64,000 nt of DNA, taken from the NCBI RefSeq assembly GCF_000620645.1, contig NZ_KK211161.1, positions 326,410-390,409 on the forward strand, read 5' to 3'. This DNA comes from Nocardioides sp. URHA0032. GTDB lineage: Bacteria; Actinomycetota; Actinomycetes; Propionibacteriales; Nocardioidaceae. This document shows, piece after piece, positions 57,674-64,000 of the stretch. The notes under the pieces are model-generated. The model was given only the letters and a program-made list of their open reading frames with translations, had not been told where the DNA came from and made no database searches. The stretch's first letter is position 1, and every line of letters begins with the position of its first letter. The position numbers were made by a program, and so were the translations under genes.

Positions 57674-58905
57674 CGACGGCCGACGGGTCGGCGTCGTACG
57701 CCGCGGACGTGGCGCGGCTGCTCTGGCCGCCGCCGTGGGCCGCACCCTGCGTCACGCGGGGGCGCACCGGTGACGCCGCCGACCGCAACGCGTACCTGTT
57801 CCCCAGCTCACGCCGGCCCCGCCTCCTGGTGCCGGTCGACGTGCCCGGCTCCGCGCGGATGCTCGACCGGCTGGGACCCGACTCGCTGGTGAGCCGTCCG
57901 GTCCGCGGCGCTCTCGAGCGCTCGGTCCGCTCGGGCGTGCTCGGGCTCACCCCGTGGCCGGTCCTGCGGGTCTCCGCCACGGACCCCGACGCGGACTCGA
58001 TCGAGCGCCACCTCTCCGCGTGCCTCGGAACCGCCGTCCGGGTCGGGGTCATGCTGGGGACCCGCCGCGCCAACCAGAAGCCGGTGCTGCCGGTGTTCGA
58101 GGTGCACGGTGGCCGGCTCCTGGCCTACGCCAAGGTCGGTCACAACGAGCTCACCCGGCGCCTGGTGGACCAGGAGGCCCGCGCGCTGCTGCGGCTCGCC
58201 GATCACGAGCTCCGCCACTTCCGGGTGCCGGCCGTCCTGCACCACGGCCCGTGGGCCGGGCTCCAGGTGCTGGCGGTGTCCCCGCTGGCGTCCGACCGGG
58301 ACCGGGTCGTCACTGCCGGCGCGCGGACCGCTGCCACGTGGGAGCTGTCGCACCTGGGCGGGGTCAGCTGCGCGCCGCTGACGGAGTCCACCTTCTGGCG
58401 CCGGCTGCACGAGGCGATCGGCGCGCTGCCGGCACGTCCCGACCGGGACCACCTCGGCGCGGCGGCGCACGCCGTCGCGGCCGACCACGGGACCGACCGG
58501 GTGCGGCTGGGCGGCTGGCACGGCGACTGGGGGCACTGGAACATGGGCATGAGCGGCTCCGTCGTCGATGTCTGGGACTGGGAGCGCTACGAGCCCGACG
58601 TGCCGCTCGGGTTCGACGGCCTGCACTTCGCGGCCCAGCTCGTGCGCCCGGGCGAGCGCGACCAGCGCCGGCAGGAGCAGCAGTTCTTCGCGTCGGTGCC
58701 CGAGCTGCTCGTCGACCTCGGCATCCCGACAGCGGACCACGAGCTCACCCTCCGGCTGTATCTCCTCCACATCGGCGTCCGGTACGCCGACGCCCTCCGC
58801 CACGGCTCGACCCCCGCGCTGGTCCGGCGTACGGCGTGGGTCCTGGCCCAGCTCGACCGGCTCGGCGAGACGGCTCGTCCGGTCTCCACGAAAGGCATCT
58901 CATGA
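57670..58905 (+). CDS. Aminoglycoside-phosphotransferase-fold kinase of the polysaccharide locus
   Basis: This 411-residue protein has the C-terminal lobe of the APH/choline-kinase fold: LGGWHGDWGHWNMGM (in place of HGDLHPGN) contains the catalytic Asp, and VVDVWDWERYEPDVPLGFD the metal Asp. The N-terminal lobe (about 1-190) includes RLLAYAKVGHNE, where a Lys could bind ATP. It might phosphorylate a sugar, a lipid carrier or the polymer. The substrate is unknown. It lies between the polymerase and a sulfotransferase, coupled to both by 4-bp overlaps, so it is likely part of polymer decoration. Confidence 0.7.
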   Translation: MTTADGSASYAADVARLLWPPPWAAPCVTRGRTGDAADRNAYLFPSSRRPRLLVPVDVPGSARMLDRLGPDSLVSRPVRGALERSVRSGVLGLTPWPVLRVSATDPDADSIERHLSACLGTAVRVGVMLGTRRANQKPVLPVFEVHGGRLLAYAKVGHNELTRRLVDQEARALLRLADHELRHFRVPAVLHHGPWAGLQVLAVSPLASDRDRVVTAGARTAATWELSHLGGVSCAPLTESTFWRRLHEAIGALPARPDRDHLGAAAHAVAADHGTDRVRLGGWHGDWGHWNMGMSGSVVDVWDWERYEPDVPLGFDGLHFAAQLVRPGERDQRRQEQQFFASVPELLVDLGIPTADHELTLRLYLLHIGVRYADALRHGSTPALVRRTAWVLAQLDRLGETARPVSTKGIS

Positions 58906-59768
58906 GCGTCCGCGCAGCGGCACCCCACACCGTCAAGACCGCCGGCCGGACCCTCTCCGTCCGGCTGGGCACCGCGACGGCGACCCGGCGCCGGCTGCCC
59001 TCGTTCCTCCTCGTGGGGGCCCAGCGGGCCGGCACGACCTCCCTGTTCCGAGCGCTGTCGTCACACCCGCTCGTGCACGGCGCGAACTACCACAAGGGCG
59101 TCAACTACTTCGACGTGAACTACCACCGGGGTCTCGCCTGGTACCAGGGACACTTCCCGACCGGGACCCGGCTGGAGCGCCGCGCCCAGGAGGGCCGCAC
59201 CCCGGTGACCTTCGAGGCGAGCGGCTACTACATGTTCCACCCGTGCGCCCCTGAGCGGATCGCCCGCGACCTGCCCGGGGTCAAGGTCGTGGCGATGCTG
59301 CGCGACCCCGTCGAGCGCGCCTACTCCGCGTGGAAGCACGAGCTCGCACGCGGGTACGAGACGGAGGCCTTCGAGCGCGCCCTCGAGCTGGAGGACGAGC
59401 GGCTGTCCGGCCAGACGGAGCGGATGGTCGCGGATCCGGCCTACCAGAGCTTCAGCCACCGGCACCACGCCTACGTCCGGCGCGGCCACTACGACGACCA
59501 GCTGCACCGGCTGCAAGGGCTGTTCGGTCCGGAGCGGGTGCACGTCGTGGAGAGCGAGCTGTTCTTCACCGAGCCGGAGGCGACGTACGGGCGCCTGCTC
59601 GAGTTCCTGGAGCTGCCCCCCGTGATGCCGGCCCGGTTCGACCGCTGGAACGCGCGACCCAGCGCGCCGATGGACCCGGCGACGCGAGCCGGCCTCCGCG
59701 AGCACTTCTCCAGCCACGACCAGGGCCTGTCGACCCTGCTCGGTCGCGACCCCGCGTGGACGGCATGA
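58902..59768 (+). CDS. Sulfotransferase family protein
   Basis: This 288-residue sulfotransferase has FLLVGAQRAGTTSLFRALSSHP (PAPS loop, about 35-56). It also has KVVAMLRDPVERAYSAWKHELARGYE, the RDPxxRxxSxW form of heparan-type N-sulfotransferases and Stf-like enzymes, and FEASGYYMFHP. It resembles the 49368 enzyme in motif type. It starts by ATGA overlap with the kinase-like gene and ends by ATGA overlap with the chain-length gene, fully inside the operon. Confidence 0.88.
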   Translation: MSVRAAAPHTVKTAGRTLSVRLGTATATRRRLPSFLLVGAQRAGTTSLFRALSSHPLVHGANYHKGVNYFDVNYHRGLAWYQGHFPTGTRLERRAQEGRTPVTFEASGYYMFHPCAPERIARDLPGVKVVAMLRDPVERAYSAWKHELARGYETEAFERALELEDERLSGQTERMVADPAYQSFSHRHHAYVRRGHYDDQLHRLQGLFGPERVHVVESELFFTEPEATYGRLLEFLELPPVMPARFDRWNARPSAPMDPATRAGLREHFSSHDQGLSTLLGRDPAWTA

Positions 59769-60619
59769 CCGGGCCGGGCGACCTGCCCCTGTGGTCGGCC
59801 TATCCGGCGTTCGTCCGCCGGCGGCTGGTCTCCCTCGCCACGCTGACCGTGCTCGGGCTGCTCGTGGGCATCGCCCTCGCGGCGATGACCCCGACCACCT
59901 ACTCGGCCACCGCATCGGTCGTGCTGACCCCGGTCCCGAAGTACCTGACGCCGTCGACGACGACGCTGGTGCCGCCCGCGGTCACCATCGACACCGACGC
60001 CCAGCTCCTGCAGAGCCCCGAGGTCCTCGCAGCGGTGGCGGACGTGCTCGGCGGCTCAGCCGCAGGGGCGCTCAGCCACCTCTCCGTCGGGGCCTCTGCG
60101 CACTCGCGGGTGCTCCACATCACGGTGACGGCGCAGTCGCCGGCCGCGGCCGCCGCGGCCGCCAATGCCGCTGCGTCTGCACTGGGCGACGTGCGGCGGA
60201 CCACGCTGGGTTCCCTGCGCGCGGACCAGGTGCGCGAGCTGCGGCTGCTCATCGACCAGCAGGAGCAGCTCCTCGCGAAGGAACGGGTCAAGCAGGTCGT
60301 GGTGCCCGAGTACGAGCCGCTCGAGAGCGACGTGCTCCAGCTCCAGAGCGACCTCGACGCACTCGAGGAGGCGCAGCTGCGCCCGCTGGACATCATCGAC
60401 ACGGCGAGCCCGCCGGCCCGCGCCGACTACCGCAACGCCGAGGTGCCGGCGGTCTCGGGCGCCATGGTCGGACTCCTCTGCGGCTGCCTCCTGGGAGCCG
60501 CCCGCGATCGCTCACCCCGTCCGGTCCACCTGCCGGTGCGACTGGTGCGGGGCACCGCGGCACTGGGCCGCACACTGCCGACCACCCGACTGGGAAGGGA
60601 CTACCACCATGTCTCCTGA
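59765..60619 (+). CDS. Wzz-like chain-length determinant protein
   Basis: This 284-residue protein has two membrane helices (about 20-40, LVSLATLTVLGLLVGIALA, and about 227-245, VSGAMVGLLCGCLLGAA). The helical extracytoplasmic domain between them has a coiled-coil stretch (LRLLIDQQEQLLAKERVKQVV). This is the polysaccharide co-polymerase layout that controls polymer length. No cytoplasmic kinase domain follows. It overlaps the next gene by 11 bp. Confidence 0.8.
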   Translation: MTGPGDLPLWSAYPAFVRRRLVSLATLTVLGLLVGIALAAMTPTTYSATASVVLTPVPKYLTPSTTTLVPPAVTIDTDAQLLQSPEVLAAVADVLGGSAAGALSHLSVGASAHSRVLHITVTAQSPAAAAAAANAAASALGDVRRTTLGSLRADQVRELRLLIDQQEQLLAKERVKQVVVPEYEPLESDVLQLQSDLDALEEAQLRPLDIIDTASPPARADYRNAEVPAVSGAMVGLLCGCLLGAARDRSPRPVHLPVRLVRGTAALGRTLPTTRLGRDYHHVS

Positions 60620-62174
60620 CGCTCCGTCCACGCCTCCGCGTCCGTCCGCCTCGGTGGTCGTGCGCCGACATCTGGTGCTGGTGGGCGTGTTCGTCGTGCT
60701 CGGCGCGATCGGTGGCTGGTTCTACGGCTCGTCCGCACCGCCGACGTACACCTCCACGGCACGGGTGCTGGTCAACCCGTCGGTCGGCAACCCGTTCGTC
60801 CCGTCGGCGTCAGCCGTGCGGCAGGACGAGCTCACGAGCATGGAGACCGAGGCGCAGGTCGCCCGCTCGGCCGAGGTGCTGCGGACCGTCGCGGTGGACC
60901 ACCCGCTGACGACGGCGGCCCTGCAGGCCGGCCTGCAGATCGTCGTACCGCCGAACACCCAGGTCCTGGAGATCTCCTGGACCGGGGCCGACGGAGTGCT
61001 CGCCCAGGAGGTCACGGCGGCGGTCGCCAAGTCCTACCTCGAGAACCGGGTCCGCCGGTTCGACGCGGTCAACACGCATCGCATCGACCAGGTGGACACC
61101 CAGACGGCGCGCGTGGTGGCGGACCTCGAGGCGGCCACCGCTGCCTCGCACAGCGGTACGCCGGCCGCCCGGTCCTTCCAGTCGGAGCTGGCGACGGCCC
61201 TGCGCAACGAGCTGGTGGGCCTCCGTGCCCAGCGCACGGCGCTGGAGACGAGCGCGGCTCCGGCGGGATCCGTGATCGCGCCGGCAACCTCGCCCAAGGC
61301 GGCCCGCGATCTCGTCGCCACGGCGGCACCGGTCCTGGGTGCGCTGGGCGGGCTCCTGATCGGCTATCTGTGCGCGTTGCTCCGGGAGCGTCTCGGCCGT
61401 GCGGTCGGTTCGGTCGCCGAGGTCGAGGCGGCCGGCCTGCACGTGACCGCGGTCCCGCGTCCGGGCCTGCGCGACCGGGTGCTCCGCCGCGACAACGCCG
61501 CTGCCGTCGACGCCACGATCCGTCACCTCCGTGCCGCCATCCTCGACGCCGAGCCGTCGCCGGCATCCATCGCCATCGCCGCGCCGTCGGCCAAGCGAGC
61601 CGGCGCCGACGCCGTGGCGGTCTCGGAGGCCCTGGCGGCCTCGATCGCGCGCTCCGGCCACGCGGCCGTCCTGGTGCGCACGACGTCGGGTCCCGCGACC
61701 AACGGCCTGGTGCTCGACGACGGGCTCACCGAGCTCCTGCAGCACGAGCGGCTCGACGTGCGCGAGCTCCTCCACTCCACCGTCGAGCCACTGCTGTGCG
61801 TGCTCCCCAGCGGTGCCGCTGGTCCGCACCTCGCGGACCTCCTCCTGACCGACCGGGTCCGACCGGTGCTGGAGACCCTCGCGGAGGCCGGGAACGTCGT
61901 CGTGGTCCAGTCGCCGGGTCTCGACACCCCGGAGGGCGAGGCGGTGGCCCGAGCCGCCGCGACCGTCATCGTGGTCGTCACCCTCGGCCGGACACCCCGT
62001 TCCGCGCTCGAGCGCGCCGTCCGCGACGCTGCCGGGCACGGCCCGGTCGCCGGTCTCGTGCTCAACCGGCACGACGCGATCCTGCGTCCGCCCGCGATCG
62101 CCGACGAGCCCGGCGCGGCCCACGGCCAGGTGAGCACGGACCGGCTCGGGCAACGACTCCGCGCACGCAGATGA
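60609..62174 (+). CDS. Polysaccharide co-polymerase with BY-kinase-like domain lacking a Walker A motif
   Basis: This 521-residue protein has an N-terminal Wzz-type part with two membrane helices (about 20-40 and 238-258, and VLVNPSVGNPF after the first). A cytoplasmic Rossmann-like domain (about 290-510) has the layout of bacterial tyrosine kinases. The normal P-loop GxGKST is replaced by IAIAAPSAKRAGADAVA, and the later strands VVVVQSPGLDTPEG and VIVVVTLGRTPRSALERAV keep the fold. ATP binding and kinase activity are therefore doubtful, and no Tyr-rich tail is present. It may serve as an inactive partner or scaffold. AAGGGA precedes the ATG. Confidence 0.8.
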   Translation: MSPDAPSTPPRPSASVVVRRHLVLVGVFVVLGAIGGWFYGSSAPPTYTSTARVLVNPSVGNPFVPSASAVRQDELTSMETEAQVARSAEVLRTVAVDHPLTTAALQAGLQIVVPPNTQVLEISWTGADGVLAQEVTAAVAKSYLENRVRRFDAVNTHRIDQVDTQTARVVADLEAATAASHSGTPAARSFQSELATALRNELVGLRAQRTALETSAAPAGSVIAPATSPKAARDLVATAAPVLGALGGLLIGYLCALLRERLGRAVGSVAEVEAAGLHVTAVPRPGLRDRVLRRDNAAAVDATIRHLRAAILDAEPSPASIAIAAPSAKRAGADAVAVSEALAASIARSGHAAVLVRTTSGPATNGLVLDDGLTELLQHERLDVRELLHSTVEPLLCVLPSGAAGPHLADLLLTDRVRPVLETLAEAGNVVVVQSPGLDTPEGEAVARAAATVIVVVTLGRTPRSALERAVRDAAGHGPVAGLVLNRHDAILRPPAIADEPGAAHGQVSTDRLGQRLRARR

Positions 62175-63796
62175 CCGGAGGTACCTCGCCCCCGGCGCCG
62201 AGCCCCGACCCACCGGTCTCCAGCGAGGCGCGTCACCTCACCCGGCTGGCCCGACGGGGGGCCGCGAGCGTGGTGGGAGCCGGCTTCAGCGCGGTCTTCG
62301 GCGTGCTGCTGGTCGTCATCGTCACCAACGGCTTCTCGCCCGCGGACGCCGGCACCCTGTTCGCGGCGACCTCCACCTTCCTGATCGTGGAGTCGGTGAC
62401 CCTGCTCGGCACCGACACGGGGCTCGTGCGATGGCTCCCGGAGCAGCTCGCCTCGGGCCGGGCCGCAGACGTACGGCGGACCCTCGCGGTCGCGGCGGTG
62501 CCGGTGCTCGCGCTGTCCCTGGCCGTCGCGGTGCTGATGGCCGTGACGGCGTCCGCGCTCGCGCCGGTCCTCGTCGGGACGGACTCCGCCGCCACCATGA
62601 CGGTCATGCTCCGCACCCTGGCGCTCGTGCTGCCCGTGGCCGCGCTGCACGACCTGGTCGTCACGGCGACCCGTGGGTGCGGATCGATGCGCCCGACGGT
62701 CCTGGTCGAGAACGTCGGCCGGCTCGGGCTCCAGGCGCTCGCGGTCCTGGCCGTCTTCGCGACCGGGGGCGGACCGCTGGCGCTGGCCGCCGCCTGGTCG
62801 GCACCGTACGCGCTGGGCCTGGTGGCCGGCTGCTGGTGGCTGCACCGCCTGGTCCGTCGCTCGACGGACCGGGCCGGTGCCGCGGGAGATCGCGTGCCGA
62901 CCCCGTGGGTGCCCCTCGCCCGCGAGTTCTGGGCCTACACGACCCCACGGGCGGCCGCCCGAGTCACCCAGACCGCGCTGAAACGGTCCGACATCGTGAT
63001 GGTCGCCGCGCTGGCCTCCCCCACGGCGGCTGCCCTCTACGCCGCGGCGACCCGCTTCATCGTGCTCGGCCAGCTGTTCGTCCAGGCGGTGCAGCAGGCC
63101 CTCTCGCCGCACCTCAGTGCCGTGTTCGCCAAGGGCGACAAGCCGGCAGCCGACGCCCTGTTCCAGGCGGCCACCCGGTGGAGCGTGCTCGCGGCGTGGC
63201 CGTTCTACCTGGTGCTCGCGGGTTTCTCGCCGACGCTGATGGGGGTGTTCGGTCACGGCTACCACGTGGCCTCCGACGTCGTGGTGATCCTGTCGCTGAC
63301 GATGCTCCTGGCCACCGCCTGCGGTCCCGTGGACTCGGTCCTGCTGATGGCCGGACGCAGCTGGCTGAGCCTGCGCAACAGCACGATCGCCCTGGCGGTC
63401 AACGTCGGGCTGAACCTGGTCCTCGTCCCCCGCCTGGGGATCCGGGGGGCGGCGATCTCGTGGGCGGTGGCGATCGTCGTGCGGAACCTGCTGCCGCTCG
63501 GTCAGGTACGCCGCCAGCTCGGCATGTGGCCCGGCACCCGGGCCACGATGCTGGTGTCGGCCTCGGCCCTGGTGTGCTTCGGCGCCGTCGACCTCGTAGC
63601 GCTCGCTCTCGGCCCCGACCACCTTGCGGCGACGCTGGCGCTCCTGGCCGCGTCGTGCGCCTACCTCGTCAGCGTCTGGAGCTGGCGCGAGCGCCTGGGA
63701 CTGGACGCTTTCCGGACCGCCCTGGGGTCACGGCGACGTCGGGGTTTCCCGGTGTCCCCGAAATCGGCGATGAGGGTGGGCGGGCCCGGAGCCTAG
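62171..63796 (+). CDS. Polysaccharide flippase (Wzx/MATE-like)
   Basis: This 541-residue membrane protein has about 14 hydrophobic helices. Conserved parts are FGVLLVVIVTNGFSPADAGTLFAATS near the N-terminus, and LNLVLVPRLGIRGAAISWAVAIVVRN in the C-terminal half, a hallmark of MOP-superfamily flippases. It should translocate the lipid-linked repeat unit across the membrane for the polymerase. It overlaps the co-polymerase gene by 4 bp (ATGA) and ends the plus-strand operon. Its last 30 residues are a basic tail. Confidence 0.88.
   Translation: MTGGTSPPAPSPDPPVSSEARHLTRLARRGAASVVGAGFSAVFGVLLVVIVTNGFSPADAGTLFAATSTFLIVESVTLLGTDTGLVRWLPEQLASGRAADVRRTLAVAAVPVLALSLAVAVLMAVTASALAPVLVGTDSAATMTVMLRTLALVLPVAALHDLVVTATRGCGSMRPTVLVENVGRLGLQALAVLAVFATGGGPLALAAAWSAPYALGLVAGCWWLHRLVRRSTDRAGAAGDRVPTPWVPLAREFWAYTTPRAAARVTQTALKRSDIVMVAALASPTAAALYAAATRFIVLGQLFVQAVQQALSPHLSAVFAKGDKPAADALFQAATRWSVLAAWPFYLVLAGFSPTLMGVFGHGYHVASDVVVILSLTMLLATACGPVDSVLLMAGRSWLSLRNSTIALAVNVGLNLVLVPRLGIRGAAISWAVAIVVRNLLPLGQVRRQLGMWPGTRATMLVSASALVCFGAVDLVALALGPDHLAATLALLAASCAYLVSVWSWRERLGLDAFRTALGSRRRRGFPVSPKSAMRVGGPGA
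63756..63770. promoter_or_regulatory. CCCC-AT-GG-type motif before the LTD gene
   Basis: CCCCGAAATCGGCGA resembles the EPS motifs, though the right half is poor. It precedes CCTAGCGTCC (63792-63801) by about 21 bp and lies within the 3' end of the flippase gene. Confidence 0.4.
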
Positions 63797-63799
63797 CGT
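63794..63799 (+). promoter_or_regulatory. Putative -10 element of the LTD gene
   Basis: TAGCGT within CCTAGCGTCC is identical to the element at 55286 and lies 52 bases before the ATG at 63852. Confidence 0.4.
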
Positions 63800-63851
63800 C
63801 CCGTTGCGAGGGGCTGCACGCGCCGCCCACGCTCCGGAACCGGGAGAGGCA

Positions 63852-64000
63852 ATGACCTCACGTCGCATGCTCGCCATCCTCGCCACTGCCACGGCCACTG
63901 TTGCTGCCATGCTCCAGCTGGGCACGGCATCACCGGCCTCGGCCGCGCCGAGCGACGTGGTGATCAACGAGATGATGTACCACGCCGTCTCCGATCTGGA
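63852..64000 (+). CDS. Secreted LTD (lamin-tail) domain protein, 5' part only
   Basis: The window ends after 49 codons. They encode a Sec signal peptide (TSRRMLAILATATATVAAML, cleavage near ASAAP) followed by DVVINEMMYHAVSD, the opening strand of lamin-tail domains found in large secreted proteins. In many relatives a CotH kinase domain follows; this cannot be seen. GGGAGAGGCA is the ribosome-binding site. It directly follows the flippase gene. Confidence 0.7.
   Translation, partial: MTSRRMLAILATATATVAAMLQLGTASPASAAPSDVVINEMMYHAVSDL

Overview
The window is very GC-rich, densely packed double-stranded coding sequence of an actinobacterium. GTG starts are frequent, 4-bp ATGA/GTGA overlaps are common, and many genes appear to be leaderless. 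Gene content fits Nocardioidaceae (Nocardioides-like): DevR/DevS, fused CydDC, Rex- and KstR-type operators, DUF501 beside Ppx/GppA, and SHOCT, DUF3618 and holin-like envelope proteins. This assignment is an inference from gene content; no rRNA is present.

Layout. 0-4.6 kb: a stand-alone CheB/CheR-PAS pair divergent from a PAS-ANTAR regulator. 4.7-8.1 kb: an ABC1/UbiB-type kinase, then an MFS exporter divergent from an unusual HxlR regulator fused to a PrxQ-like peroxiredoxin. 8.1-12.0 kb: small detoxification and housekeeping enzymes (VOC, GNAT, DinB, PPOX, YigZ, TauE/SafE), mostly in one overlapping minus-strand operon. 12.2-18.4 kb: a secreted protein, a frameshifted BtuF-like binding protein, a Cys-rich DUF2695-like protein, a MoxR-like AAA / OsmC / VWA operon and YchJ. 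18.4-20.4 kb: enoyl-CoA hydratase and an SGNH esterase.

20.4-31.3 kb is a coherent low-oxygen/redox island. It holds two universal stress proteins, a PPOX flavoprotein, a DevS/DosS-like heme-GAF histidine kinase, a DevR/DosR regulator whose signature residues keep the M. tuberculosis numbering, and the cytochrome bd operon cydA-cydB-cydDC. DevR-type boxes lie between the stress-protein and PPOX genes and upstream of cydA, and a nearly perfect Rex operator also lies upstream of cydA.

31.4-38.8 kb: an Ltp2-like thiolase with its DUF35 partner behind a KstR-type operator, cystathionine beta-synthase, a second SGNH hydrolase, a terminator cluster, a BI-1 family membrane protein, an unknown membrane protein and a methyltransferase. 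38.8-49.3 kb: an atypical tRNA with a UAA anticodon, UdgB, three small envelope proteins, and a conserved housekeeping series (ppx, DUF501, ftsB, eno, mazG, a SurA-like lipoprotein, mfd). A response-regulator remnant lies in frame behind the mazG stop.

49.4-64.0 kb is an exopolysaccharide locus in two divergent arms. It encodes PssD/PssE glycosyltransferase halves, a GT2 enzyme, four different sulfotransferases, an O-antigen-ligase-like polymerase, a phosphotransferase-fold kinase, two chain-length proteins (one with a BY-kinase-like domain lacking a P-loop), a flippase, a GH26-like lipoprotein, a LamG lipoprotein and a secreted LTD protein cut by the window edge. The likely product is a sulfated surface polysaccharide. 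CCCC-AT-GGGG motifs recur in front of its transcription units. No insertion sequence, prophage, CRISPR array or replication origin was seen.
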